From: Molossus alvarezi
Lineage: Eukaryota; Chordata; Mammalia; Chiroptera; Molossidae
Assembly (NCBI GenBank): GCA_037176705.1
Contig: CM073889.1
Location: forward strand, 51,019,596 to 51,083,595
Direction: 5' to 3'
Length of the DNA stretch: 64,000 nt
Numbering within the stretch: the first letter of the stretch is position 1; each line of letters opens with the position of its first letter. Both the position numbers and the translations under genes were made by a program. Shown here piece after piece: positions 34,618 through 46,776 of this stretch. The notes beneath the pieces are model-generated. The model saw only the letters and a list, made by a program, of their open reading frames with translations, was not told the origin of the DNA and made no database searches.

Positions 34618-35430
34618 TGATGATTTAAAAATGGCAGCAGAGTGAATGGAAGCTACACAGACCATATCCCAGGACCAGACTGGAATTAAAATAAAAATAA
34701 AGACAAATAGTAAGGAAAAAGCAACAGAAAAGCAGTTTGGAGGACCATATAACCAGGGACACTGACTGGATCCTGGTAGGGTTGCAGAGGCACGAGAGGA
34801 ATTCTGGGAGCCCACAGATATCAGGGGCCTTAGCTGTGAACAGCTCCCTCGGGTTAAACTCCCAAGCAGCTCCACAGCCCAGAGCCAAGAGAGATGCTAA
34901 AATAGCCACAACCACTCACATTGGGCTCCAACAGAGGAACGGCAGACTGGATTGGAACTGTGTGGGAACACTCGGGATTTGGAGGGTGCTCAAGGCTTTT
35001 ACTGAGTTATGGCCATGCAGGATACTGGTCATCTTACTCCTTCCCAGGACTCTGGAGAGAGGCAGTAGCCCCACCCTCGGAAATTCAACACCACCTGGTG
35101 GCATTGGAATGCAAATTGAGGCACATTAACAACAAGCATCTGCCGCACCGTTGGGAAATCCCCTTATGCTGAACACCTGAGGGAGTTTCTCATTCAACTG
35201 AGAAGCCAAGGCTCTTCAAGTAACAGTGGCTAATAGCTACCAGGCAAAAAGGAGAGGATAACTACCATTCCTAAACTAGCAACTCTAACCAGGAAAGCAA
35301 GACCTGACAGTGGTGTTTAACGTGGATCCTCCTTGGCTCATGCTAACCCAGGAGAGGTAGCCAAAAACAGCAGAACACCACACGCACAGGAAAAATGTGG
35401 CAGGCTCCAAAGCCCACTGTAATAGCCAAA

Positions 35431-36353
35431 ATGGTGAAACACAGAAACAAAAGCCAAGTGAAAGAACAAAAGACCTCTACCGAAGATGAGATAAATGAGG
35501 TGCAGTTAAGCAAGTTAACAGAACTAGAATTCAGAGGCATGATCTTGAGGAAGCTCAAAAGCATGTGTAAGGACATGAGCACCATGAGTAAAGACATAAA
35601 AATGTTGAAAATCAACCAGTTGAAATTTAAAAACCACCAAGAAGAAATGAAGAATGACATAGCAGAAGTTAAGAACACATTGGAAGTTATAAACAGCAGA
35701 GTAGAGGAAGCTGAGGACCAGATCAGTGAATTAGAAGACAGGGTAGAAATAACCAATCAGAAACCCAAAAGAAAGAGAAAAAAAAAAAAAACAATTAAAA
35801 AACAGGAAGACAACTTAAAAGAACGGTGGGACAACTGGAAATGTAATAATATTTGCAGTATAGGAGTACCCAAAGTAAAAGAAAATGAGTAAGGGTTAGA
35901 GAACATATTTGAAGAAATAGTGACAGAAAACTTCCCTAATTTGGTAATGGAAGAAGGCATTCAAGTTCATGAAGCACAGAGAGCCCAAAATAAAAAGAAC
36001 ACAAACAGGCTCACACCAAGACACATAGTAAACAAAATGCCAAATATTAAAGACAAATAGAGAATCCTAAAAGCAGCACGAGATAAGCAACAGGTTAACT
36101 ACAAAGGAAACCCCATAAGGCTCTCAGCTGACTTCTCACAAGAAACACTATAGGCCAGAAAGGAATGGCATGAAGTAATAAAGGTCATGAAAAACAAGGA
36201 TCTGAATCCAAGACTACTCTACCCAGCAAGGCTATTATTCAAAATAGAAGGTCAAATAAGATGCTTTCCAGACCCCCCACTCCCCAAAAAGCGCTAAGGG
36301 AATTCATTAGCACCAAACAAGCACTGCAAGAAATGTTTAAAGGTCTGCTGTAA
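35431..36353 (+). pseudogene. L1-e ORF1 relic
   Basis: ATG at 35431. The coiled coil includes the extra heptad (KDMSTMSKDI). The frame runs to a TAA at 35890-35892 inside the RRM, where L1-d continues. An A-run near 35,779 has expanded. The family terminator position is TAA 36351-36353. A protein of ~153 residues with only the coiled coil would be made. Confidence 0.88.
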
Positions 36354-36398
36354 TTAGCAGGAGAAATAGGAAGAAAAATAGAACCAAACTAAACAAAA

Positions 36399-39300
36399 AT
36401 GGCAATAAATAAGTACATATCAATAATCACTTTAAATGTAAATGGATTGAATGCTCCAATAAAAAGACACAGAGTAGCTGATTGGATAAGAAAGCATGAC
36501 TCATGTATATGTTGTTTACAAGAGACCCACTAGACAACAAAAGACTCACATAGGTTGACAGTGAAGGGATGGAAAAAAATTGTTCAAGCAAATGGAAAAA
36601 AAAAAAAAAAGCTGGGGTAGCAATACTCATAGCTGATAAAGTAGATTTCAAAATGAAGGCCATAACTAGAGATAAAGAATGCCACTACATAACATTGAAA
36701 TGATGTATCCAACAGGAAGATATAACCTTGTTAAAAATATATGCTCCCATATAGGAGTACCTAAATATATTAAAAATCTTCTGGAACACTTCAAAGGAGA
36801 AATCAATAGCAATACAATCATAGCAGGGGACTTCAACAGCCCACTGACATCACTGGATAGATCTTCTAGACAAAATATCAGCAAGAAAACAGAGACTCTA
36901 AATGAAGCACTAAACCAAAGGGATTTAATAGATATATACAGAGAATTACACCCCAAAACTACAGAATTGGCATTCTTCTCAAGTACACATGGGACAGTCT
37001 CAAAGATAGACAACATGTTAGGACACAAACTAAGTCTCTACAAGTTCAAGAAGAATATCAAGCATCTTCCCAGATTACAATGGCATGAAATTAGAAATCA
37101 ATTGCAACAAGAACATGCAAAGACATTTGAGCACATGGAGGCTAAATAGCAATTTAGTAAACAATGAATGGGTTACCGAGGAGATCAAGGAAGAAATTTA
37201 AAAATTCCTGGAAACTGATGAAAATGAACATACAACAAAACAAAATCTATGGGATGCAGTGAAAGCAGTTCGGAGAGGGAAGTTCATAGCACTACAGACA
37301 TACCTCAAGAAATAAGAAAAATCTCTAGTAGACTATCTAACCTCACAATTTAAAGAATTAGAAAGCAAACAAACAAACAAAAAAAAAAACCCAGAGCAAG
37401 TCGAAGGACGGAAATAGTAAAGATCAGAGCAGAAATGACATAGAGTCCAAAAAGCAATTCAAAGTATCAATGAAACAAAGAGCTGGTTTTTCGAAAAGAT
37501 AAACAAAATTGATGGACCCTTAGCTAGACTCACTAAAAACAAAGAGAGGGAACCCAAATACACAAAATCAGAAATGAAGGAGGAGAAGTAACAACTGACA
37601 CCACAGAAATACAAACGATCTTTAACAACTACTATGAACAATTATATGGCAACAAATTTGACAATCTATGTGAAATGGACAAATTTCTAGAAACACACAG
37701 TGTCCCAAAACTGAACCAGGAAGAAATAGAAAACTTGAACAGACCAACAACAACTAAGAAAATTAAAGAGGTAATCAAGACTCTCCCAGAAAACGAAAGG
37801 CCAGGTCCAGATGGCTTCACAGGGGAGTTTTACTGAACATTCAAAGAAGAACTAACACCCATTCTCTTCAAATTTTTTTTTAAAATTCAAGAAGGAAGAC
37901 TTCCAAAATTGTGTTATGAGGCCAGCATAATTCAAATTCCAAAACCAGAAAAAGACACTACAAAAAATAAAACTACAGGCCAATATCCTGATAAACATAG
38001 ATGCCAAAATCCTAAACAAAATACTAGCAAATCAGATCCTTCAATACATCAAAAAAAATTATTCACCATGACCAGTTGGGATTCATTCCAGGGATGCAAG
38101 GCTGAAACAATATTCACAAATCAATAAATGTGATACACCACATTAACAAAATGAAAGATAAAAATCATATGATAATATCAATAGATGCTGGAAAAGCATT
38201 TGACAAAATCCAGCATTCATTTCTGATAAAAATGCTCAGCAATTTGGATGATATCTCAACATAATAAAGGCCATATATGAAAGACCTACAGCCAACATCA
38301 TACTCAATGGGCCAAAACTGAAAGCATTTCCCTTAAGAACAGGAATAAGACAAGAAATGAAGGCCACTCTTATTTAACATAGAATTGGAAGTCTTAGTCA
38401 CATTAATCAGACATGAGAAAAATAACAGGGATCCAAATTAGAAAGGAGGGAGTGAAACTGTCATTATTCACAGATGACATAATACTATACATAGAAAACC
38501 CCAAACACTCCATCAAAAATTTAGTAGACTTAATAAATGAATTTGGAAAAGCAGCAGTATACAAAATTAACATCAAGAAATCAACAGTATTCTTATAATG
38601 AACACCAATGATGAACTCACAGAGAATCTAAAAAAACAATCCCATTTACCATTCAGCAAAAAATTAAGACACCTAAAAATAAAGTTAACCAAAAACATAA
38701 ATGACCTATTTGCAGAAAACTACACATCATTAAAAAAAAAAAATAGAGGAAGATATAATAAAGTGAAATCACATACTTTGTTCATGGATTGGGAGAATTA
38801 CCATCATTAAAATGGCCATACTACCCAAAGTAATCTATAGTTTCAATGCAATCCCCATCAAAATACCAACAACATACTTCACAGAACTAGAACAAATACC
38901 TCTAAAGTTCATATGGAACCAAAAAAGACCTCAAATAATAACACCAATCTTGAAAAAAAAGAACAAAGTTGGAGGGATCACATTACCAGATATCAGGTTA
39001 TACTACAAAGCTACTGTAATCAAAACAGCCTGATACTGGCACAAGAATAGGCACATAGGTCAATGGAACAGAAGAGAGAACCCAGAAATGGACCCAAGGC
39101 AATATGCTCAATTAATATTTGACAAAGGGGGCAAGAGCATACAGTGGAGTAAAGTCAGCCTCTTTAATAAATGATGCTGGAAAAATTGAACAGCTACATG
39201 CAAAAAAAAAAAAAAAAAAATGAAACTAGACCATCAACTTACATCCTACACAAGAATAAACTCAAAATAAATAAAAGACTTAAATGTGACTCATAAATTC

Positions 39301-40205
39301 ATAAAAATCCTAGAAGAAAATATAAGGAACAAAATTTCAGACATCTTATGCAGCAGAATTTTTACTGATATATCACCTAAGGCAATAGAAACAAAGGAGA
39401 AAATGAACACATGGGACTACATCAAACTCAAAAGCTTGTGCACAGCAAAAGATACAATCGTCAAAATGGAAAGGCAACCGACTGTATGGGAGAGCCTCAT
39501 TGCCAATGATATATCAGATAAGGGGTTAATTTCCAATATATAGAGAGTGCTCATACAACTCAACAAAGGAAAACAAAGAACCCAATTAAAAAATGGGCAG
39601 AGGAACTAAATAGACACCTCTCCAAACAGGACATAAAAATGGTCAAGAGACATATGAAGAAATGTTCAACATCACTAATCATCAGAGAGATGCAAATTAA
39701 AACAACAATGAGGTATCACCTCACACTTGTCAGAATGGCTGCCATCAATAAATCATCAAACAACAAGTGTTGGCAAGAGTATGGAGAAAAGGGGACTCTG
39801 GTACACTGCTGGTGGGAATGCAGACTGGTGCAGTCACTATGAAAAACATGGTGTTACGTCAAAAAATTAAAAATTGAACTGTCATTTGCCCCAGTGATCC
39901 CACTTCTAGGAATATACCCTAAGAAGACTGAAACACCAATCAGAAAGAATATATGTACCCCCATGTTTGTAGCAGCACTATTTACAATAGCTAAGATCTG
40001 GAAACAGCCCAAATATCCATCAGTAGATGAATGGATAAAAAAGCTGTGGTACATTTACACAATGGAGTACTATGCAGCTGTAAGAAATAAATGTCTCTTA
40101 TCCTTTGAGACAATGTGGAGGGACCTGGAAAGTGTCATCCTAATCAAAACAAGCCAAACAGAGAAAGGCAAGTATCATATGATCTCACTTATTTGTGGAA
40201 TATAG
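36399..40205 (+). pseudogene. L1-e ORF2 relic
   Basis: ATG at 36399 as in L1-d. All regions are traceable: endonuclease (NLLEHFKGEINSNTIIAGDF), RT (where L1-d has FADD it reads LSLFTDDIILYIENP near 38,460, so the A of the motif is replaced by T), and the Cys-rich C-terminus ([18 protein letters not shown], which has lost its second Cys). Many stops and frameshifts. Terminator TAG 40203-40205. Confidence 0.9.
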
Positions 40206-40462
40206 TGAACATAACAGTCTGAGAAATGGGGTATTCCCAGAGATGTGGAAGTGGGGTACAGACTGACAATCCCCAGAAGAAGGGGTGGTGGGAGAGAGAT
40301 AAACCTCAGAACTTATATGCATGTATGCATGAACAATGGACATGGAAAACAAAGCTGAGGACAGGGCGGGGAGGGAGGGGGCAGAGGGAATCAGTGTCAA
40401 TGGAGAAAAAAAGGAGAAACATCTGTAACAAAAATAAAAATATTAATTAAATTTTAAAAATT

Positions 40463-40747
40463 CTCAATGTCACTAATCATCAGAGAGATGCAAATTAAAA
40501 TGAGTGTGAGGTATTACCTCACATCTGCTAGAATGGCTGCCATCAACAAATCATCAAATAACGAGTGCTGGCAAGGATGTGGAGAAAAGGGGACTCTAGC
40601 ACACTGCTGTTGAGGAATGCAGACTGATGCAGTCACTATGGAAAGCAATACGTAGTTTCCTCAAAAAATTAAAAATTGAACTGCCATTTGACCCAGTGAT
40701 TCCACTTCTAGGAATATATTCTAAGAAGCCTGAAACACCAATCAGGA

Positions 40748-40790
<43 letters not shown>

Positions 40791-41245
40791 CTAAGATCTG
40801 GAAATAGCCCAAGTGTCCATCACTAGATGAGTGGATAAAAAAGCTGTGATACATTTACACAATGGAATACTATGCAGCTACAAGGAAGAAAGAAATCTTA
40901 CTCTTTGAAATGATATGAAGAGAGACCTGGGTGGCACAATGCTAAGTAAAATAAGCCAATCAGACAAAGACAAATATCACATAATCTCAGTTATTTGTGA
41001 AATATAATGAACAAAATAAGCTGATGAACAAAATTTACTCAGTGACATGGAAGTAGGGAATGGACTGACAAACCTTAGAGGGAGGTGTTGTGAGAGGGCA
41101 GGAAGAGATAAACCAAAGAATTTCTATGCATATATGCTTAACCAATGGACACAGACAACCATACTGTGAAGGTAGGTAGGGAGGACGGTGTCAGTGGAGG
41201 AAAAAGTAGGACTTCTGTAGTAATAATTAATTAAGTAAGTAAAAA
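40463..41245 (+). mobile_element. LINE-1 3' fragment (copy g)
   Basis: A 5'-truncated, older L1 piece starting in the ORF2 C-terminal region (TTCTCAATGTCACTAATCATC) and running through the 3' UTR (AACCAATGGACACAGACAAC) to an AAGTAAGTAAAAATATAAAG tail. It duplicates sequence already present at the end of L1-e, so it is a separate element and not the rest of L1-e. It could be the 3' part of L1-b only if ~2.3 kb were deleted. Confidence 0.85.
40748..40789. repeat. (CA)n microsatellite in L1-g
   Basis: About 20 CA units replace ~40 bp of ORF2 sequence that L1-d and L1-e have between AGGAA and GCTAAGATCTGG. Confidence 0.95.
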
Positions 41246-41939
41246 TATAAAGATTGTGGGCTGATACCAGCCTAGGCCCACCCTAGAGACTTTGTTCAGA
41301 AGGCTCTGAAGGAAGTTCAGGCAGCCTCAGGGGGTGGCAGAGCAGCTGACAGATGGAGACAGATCTCTTGTTTTCTTGGACCTTTTACTGATCTGCCCCC
41401 AAGCTTGTACCTGGTGACAGTTGACCTTTGTACACATTTTTACCTTTTCATACACTTGCAGGCTCATAAAAGCACTCACAAACTGCAGATCACATGGTAG
41501 CTCCAAATAGATAATCCAAAGTCAGTTACAGGTAGTGTCTTACATTGACCTGCACTGGAGTTCCTCCAAGTGAACCCAAAACTAGCAAAACTGGTGGTGG
41601 GATTCACACCACACCAGAGAACAACCTAACTGGCCCCACAAGCATCACACCCAAAAGGAAATCCCAGCAAACATGAGAACCTGCTGAGGCCAACTCCACT
41701 TTGGGGAGCAGTCCCTGCACAGTGGCTTATATGCTGTTGCCATAGTTAATCTTTATAGTCAGACAGCATGATACTCATCTCCATTCACAAACAGGTCAAC
41801 AGCCAACAAAACTCAACTGCAACACATAAACCACACACAAGACATTCCCAGAGCACCTGCATCAGATGATCAGAAAGATTACACCACTGACATATGGGAG
41901 ACATAGCAGACCTACTTAATACACAGAGACAAATACAAA

Positions 41940-42840
41940 AAGTCAAACAAAACATGCTTCAAATAAAAGAACAAAAGAAATCTCCAAAAAAAAAAGGTAT
42001 TCAAAATAAAAGCATCCAAGCTACCAGATGCAGAGTTCAAAGGAATAATTATAAGGACGCTTAAGGAGCATAGTGGAAAAATGGATGAATTCAGTAAAAA
42101 CTTATACAAAGTAATAGTATGCATAAAACAAATAGAAACTATAAAAAAGGTCATAAATAAAAAATAAGATATCTCAAATAATGAATACAGTAGGAGAAAT
42201 CAATAGTAGGTTATATAAAGCAGAGTACCAAATCAGCAATTAAGAGAACAGAATAACAGAAAACACCCAAACAGAACAACAAAAATAATTTTAAAAAATA
42301 AGAAAACTCTAAAGGACCTCATCAAGCATAACAAAATTTGCATTATATGGGTACCAGAAAAAGAAAAGAGAGAGTAAGCAATCAAGAGCCTAATTGAAGA
42401 AATGACTGAAAACTTCCTTAACCTTGTAAAGGAAAAGAATATACCTGTCCAGAAAGCAGGGAGAGTCCTAATAAAGATGCACTCAACAAGATTGACACCA
42501 AGAAATATTATAATCAAAATAGTAAAGGTTAAAGACAAAGAGAGAATCTTAAAAGCATCAAGAGGATTACAGTTACATACAAAGAACTAGACATACAACT
42601 CTCAGTTAATTTATTAACAGAAAAATTTTAGGCCAGAAGGATTTGGCAAAAAATATTCAAAGTGATAAAAAAAAAAAAAAAAAAAAAAAAGCAAGAGCTT
42701 ACAACCAAGGATACTCTGTGCAGCAAGGCTCGCATTTAAAACTGAAGGTAAAATAAAGAGCTTCCAAGAGAAGAAAAAGCTAAAGGAGTTCATTACAGCC
42801 AAGGCTGTGATACAAGAAATACTAAAGGGAGTTCTTTTTT
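41940..42840 (+). pseudogene. L1-h ORF1 relic
   Basis: The best conserved block is at 42402-42590: NFLNLVKEKNIPVQKAGRV and TPRNIIIKIVKVKDKERILK match the RRM/CTD part of L1 ORF1. Upstream coiled-coil-like sequence is A-rich and broken. An A-run at 42,668-42,690 interrupts the C-terminal part. Confidence 0.75.
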
Positions 42841-43164
42841 AAAAAGGGGTAGGGGTGGGCCAAAAAAAAGAAACATAGTTATAAAAAATAAAATGGCAAC
42901 AAAAACGTACCTATCAATAATCACCTTCATTGTAAATTGTTTAAATGCTCCAATCAAAAGACATAGAATAGCAAAAATGGATAAGGAAACAAGACTCATT
43001 TATATGCTGTCTATAGTAACCCAACTCAAAAAGAAAGATACACATAGAATAAAAGTAAAAAGATAAAAAATTACATTTCATGAAAATAAAGCTGGGGTAG
43101 CAATACTTACATAAAACAAAATAGACTTTAGAACAAAGATTGTAATAAAAAACAAAGGACATTA

Positions 43165-43194
43165 CATAATAAAAAGAGAGAGAGAGAGAGAGAT
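43165..43194. repeat. (GA)n microsatellite in L1-h
   Basis: AGAGAGAGAGAGAGAG run inside the ORF2 relic. Confidence 0.85.
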
Positions 43195-43396
43195 TAATCC
43201 AACAAGAAGATATACCCCTTGTAAACATTTATGCACCCAACATAGGAGCACCTAAATATATAAAGGAAATCTTGATGTACATTAAGGAGAGATCAACAGC
43301 AGTACAATCATAGTAGGGGATTTTAACTCCCTACTGACATCAATGGATAGATTTTCAGACAAAAATCAAAGAAACAGTGGTCTTAAATAAACAATA

Positions 43397-43591
43397 GCCC
43401 AACCAGAGTGGTGCAGTTGGTCTTGTGCACCAGAATGTCACAGGTTCAATTCCTAGTCAGGGTACACACCTGGGCTGTGATTCAATCTCTGGTCAGGACA
43501 TATATGAAAGGTGACCAATTCTTTTATTCATGTTTCTCTCTCACATTGGTGTCTTTTTGTCTCTCTCTCTCTCTCTCTCTAATAAAAAAAG
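43397..43591 (+). mobile_element. VES-related SINE, diverged subfamily
   Basis: Head GCCCAACCAGAGTGGTGCAG with the A-box region altered (TTGGTCTTGTGCACC), B-box-like GGTTCAATTCCT, a CT-repeat and a short AATAAAAAAA tail. It splits L1-h ORF2. CAATAG before and CAGTAG after may be remains of the target duplication. It looks older than the SINEs at 33034 and 47257. Confidence 0.8.
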
Positions 43592-43919
43592 GGGGCAGTA
43601 GACCAAGTGGGTTTAATTTACATTTACAGAGCATTTCACCCCAAAGCAGCACAATGTACATACTTTCAAGTTCATATGAAAGAGTCTCAAGGATACCAAA
43701 GGATACCACATGTCATAATACAAAACAAGCCTCAATAAATTCAAGATTGAAATCATATCAAGCATCTTCTCCCACCACAATGATTTGAAACTACAAATCA
43801 ATTACAAGAATAAGACTGAAAAACACAGAAACATGAAGTAAAAATAACATGTTACTAAATAATGGATGGGATAACAATGAGATCAAGGAAGAAATAAAAA
43901 CATACCTTGAGGCAGAAAC

Positions 43920-44590
43920 CTAATCTTGCTGTGTGCACAAGAAACAAGACTCAACCTCTCTATGGACACATGTTCCATGGGAAATCTTTGGGATATGCTT
44001 TGTTGGGGCATAAGTATAAGTGCAGTTGAACTGAGCAACCTGTACTAAACTGTGGCATCCTTTAAGTCTAGGCATGTGATCCACCCTGCCTCAGAAGGTA
44101 TAAGTCCTAATAGGGTGTGTGAATTAATTGGTGCCAAATGCAACATGATGACCGCTTTATTAATGGTCCTTAAGTCTTGTACTGGGTGGTAGTAGTTTGT
44201 CCCAGGTTTCTTTATAGGCAGCAGGGGGGTATTCCACAGGGACTGGCATCACTTTATAAGTCCCACTTGAGTTGTTAGTCTAGGTAAATCTAGATCCCTA
44301 GACATGCTTCCCACAAAACCATGTACTGGCATATTTTAACAGGCTGAGCTCCAGGCTTCAGGTTAATCAGGATTGGGGTGTGATTTTTTGGCCAGACGTG
44401 GGGTGTGGGGAGTTTCTTCTGCACAGACTGATAGAAATTCAGCCTGTAGTTCTGTGACCACTGTTGGCTTATCAGGTGGGGAGACATACAACTTCCATTC
44501 TTCTTGTCACAGTACTGCTAAGAACACTATCATGGAACAGGCCTCCTCACCTAGGCCCAGTTGTACCATTCCATCTGGAACAAAGGCTAT
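43920..44590 (-). pseudogene. ERV-minus pol relic: start of reverse transcriptase
   Basis: On the minus strand the typical RT lead-in is readable (INLKPGAQPVKICQY, then [13 protein letters not shown]). Motif A (LDLKDA) is at 44054-44071, preceded by [12 protein letters not shown]. Downstream of motif A the sequence decays and no YVDD is present. Stops interrupt it at several places. RT would copy viral RNA into DNA; this piece cannot. Confidence 0.88.
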
Positions 44591-44900
44591 TTCTGCACCT
44601 ATCTTTGCCAGGAAGTCCCTGCCCAACAGCAGTACTGGGCAGTCTGGAGATACAGAAACTTATGAACCACCTGGTGGCCTCCCAACTGGCATTTCCAGGG
44701 GCCACAAAATGGTCTACAGGCTTTGGTTCCAGTAGCCCCCAAGATGGTTAACTTCCCACCCTGAGAGGGCTGCCACCCTTTGTGTCACCACAGAGTGTTC
44801 AGCCCTGTGTTAACCATAAAATCTACTGCTTGGCCCCCAAACTTCATTTTGACCATGGGCTGATGGGGGCCTGGTTGGATAAAGCCCAGTCTCCCCTACT
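44591..44900 (-). pseudogene. ERV-minus protease relic
   Basis: It has the aspartic-protease context FGGQAVDF, with the active site at 44800-44811 reading NTGL instead of the family DTGA, so the catalytic Asp is replaced by Asn. The C-terminal LLGRDFLAKIG motif lies at about 44,600-44,640. Not functional. Confidence 0.85.
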
Positions 44901-44989
44901 CAGACTCTATTCCTGCCAGGCCAATCAGATTGGCCTCTAGTGGTTCTGGCTAGTAGCAGCTGGGTGGAGCAGAATTTCCTGGTTTTCCT

Positions 44990-45830
44990 TGTTGGTGGTT
45001 GGGGCACTCATTTTTGCAGTGTCTGGATTCCTTGCAGTAGTCACATTGGTCCTATCCTAGGGGCATTTTTTCCTTGGTTCTTTAATTTCTCATTGTTTCT
45101 GTTTTAGTTTCACTGATGGAGCTGTTCACCCCAAGACTGTGGCTAGGAGAGTCACCTTCCATTCCATTTTACAGTCTACCTCTTTTTTAGCCACTTGTTC
45201 TTGGTTTATAAAGACTTTATTGGCAATTTCCAGTAATGCAGTAGCATTCTTTCCAGACCTCTAACTTTTGAAGCTTTCATCTGATGTTGGTCTGTGCCTG
45301 TCCCACAAAGGCAGCATTGACCATGAACTGGTTTTCAGGGGCCTCTGGGTCAAATGAAGTGTAGACTCTGAAGGCCTTGCACAATCTCTCATAGAAGTCA
45401 GCCAGACTCTTATCTGGTTTCTGTAAGACCTCAGAGCTCTTTGCCATGTTTGTGGGGTTTTTGGCCCCTGCTTTCACCTCTTGGAGGAAGGCCAGTTGAT
45501 ATCTTACTAGCCAGTTTCTTTCTTCTTCTGTATTTGGGTCTCAGAAGGGTTCCTCATCAGATAAGTTTTCTCATGCCCCAGCTTTTATGTCTAGATGTCC
45601 AGCTGGTGCCTGGCTCTGGCAATGCATTGGCCAGCTATGGGGGTAAGATGGATGGAGGTAGGCTGTCAGGCAGGTAAGGTTCCCCATTTGTAAGTAGCAG
45701 AGTGTATGGTGGTGGCAGTGGAAAGACCTCTTCCAAATCCCCATGTAATATAGGTGGCTGCTTAATTCACCATGAAGTCTTTCTTGCACCTTGTGCCACA
45801 AAAATCTCACACTCCCCCTAAAAATTAACA
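44990..45830 (-). pseudogene. ERV-minus gag relic: capsid and nucleocapsid
   Basis: The nucleocapsid zinc knuckle CX2CX4HX4C is intact at 45004-45045 (CDYCKESRHCKNEC). The capsid C-terminal region is open at 45277-45477, with FYERLCKAFRVYTSFDPEAP and NAAFVGQA, matching the gammaretroviral capsid around the major homology region. The N-terminal gag (matrix, 45,830-46,700) is too decayed for me to delimit. Confidence 0.85.
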
Positions 45831-46755
45831 CAGAATTGGACCCAAAGAGGCCTGATTTTGGCTATTTCTAACCACTAGTCTATGTAAAAAAATTGGTCCA
45901 GATGGCCAAAGTCTCTGGTGACTACCCTATACATGGCCTGGACTGTGAGGATATAAAGAGTGCTTTCAGAGGGCTATCCCACACCAAAGGTGGGCCATTC
46001 TAAATCACAGAGAGTGCACAATTTTGGGGAGGGTCAATTTGACCTCATAATCTCCTGAGAACACCTTGTTAATTTTTTTTATTATCTATTCCAGAACAGT
46101 GTGTTTAGAGAAAATCCCCCCATAATTATAGCTAAGATGATTAAGCAAACATCCCAGTGAACAGTGTCAAAAGACAAACAGGAGTACACTCTCATTTTGT
46201 CTGCCTGGCCACTCCCCTCATGTGGATTCAGGCACCTCTTGGCATTGGCAGGTTAGTATGAGCCCCTGACTTGGCTCAGGTTTACTGGTGGAGACAAATG
46301 TTCCCAAGAACTGATATGCCCTTAGCTGTATGAGGTCTCTATGGATGCACAGGATGGGACTCATACAGGCTTCATGACAGGCATTGTGGAGCATGGTCAC
46401 TCACACACACACAATCACACAGAATTTAAACTTTCACCCAGAAATTCCCTATCATGTGCAGTGTCTATGCTGCCTGGGAGGTGATCAAGCTCCTCTTCCA
46501 CCGTAGAGGCAGGCCTGAACTCAGTCCTGGGTACCTGGAGACACTTACTGATCCATTGTCCTGGCAGACTTTTCTATCCTCCTTGCAGTCTGTTCAAGCA
46601 CAGCGGTGGCTGACACAGTTGGTCCTGGAGAGGGTCGGGGTCCACTGAAATCACCAGCAGTGCACCTTCTTTTCCATCGAGGGAGGCCACAATTAGTGGT
46701 TTCTTCCTGCTGGCTTCTGACAACAGTGGCTCAAGGGGCCAGCACAGCAGTTGAC
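45831..46755 (-). other. ERV-minus matrix/leader region, unresolved
   Basis: Lies between the recognisable capsid and the primer site. It probably holds matrix and leader sequence, but no motif is clear and stops are frequent. Confidence 0.5.
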
Positions 46756-46773
46756 TTCCTGGCCAATACAACA
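46756..46773 (-). other. ERV-minus primer-binding site, tRNA-Gly-like
   Basis: On the minus strand, 3 nt after the LTR's terminal CA, TGTTGTATTGGCCAGGAA matches the complement of tRNA-Gly 3' end (TGGTGCATTGGCCGGGAA) at 15 of 18 positions. Two of the three differences look like transitions at CpG or CA sites. The tRNA end is from memory. Confidence 0.6.
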
Positions 46774-46776
46774 AAA

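Larger units (their letters stand above)
34627..40462 (+). mobile_element. near full-length LINE-1 (copy e)
   Basis: Starts AAAAATGGCAGCAGAGTG, at the same internal point as L1-d and without the 73-bp module. It has a complete structure: 5' UTR, ORF1, ORF2, 3' UTR ending TATGCATGTATGCATGAACA..., and an A/T-rich tail near 40,430-40,462. Both ORFs are broken by several stops and indels, so it is older than L1-d. I could not establish a target duplication; it inserted into or was joined to L1-b. Confidence 0.93.
41260..43915 (+). mobile_element. old LINE-1 (copy h), 5' UTR to endonuclease
   Basis: Diverged from copies a-e. 41,260-41,935 is a probable 5' UTR. 41,940-42,840 is an ORF1 relic and 42,895-43,915 the start of ORF2. 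It carries a VES-type SINE at 43397-43591 and a GA microsatellite. It stops near GAAATAAAAACATACCTTGA, where the minus-strand ERV remnant begins. Confidence 0.8.
42895..43915 (+). pseudogene. L1-h ORF2 relic (endonuclease part)
   Basis: ATGGCAACAAAAACGTACCT marks the ORF2 start. AATGCTCCAATCAAAAGACA and TTTATGCACCCAACATAGGA correspond to endonuclease motifs seen in L1-d. It is interrupted by the SINE and truncated shortly after the endonuclease domain. Confidence 0.75.

Noticed and set aside
40463..41245. continuation of L1-e
   Set aside because: L1-e already has its own 3' UTR and tail; this piece repeats the ORF2 C-terminus and is more diverged.
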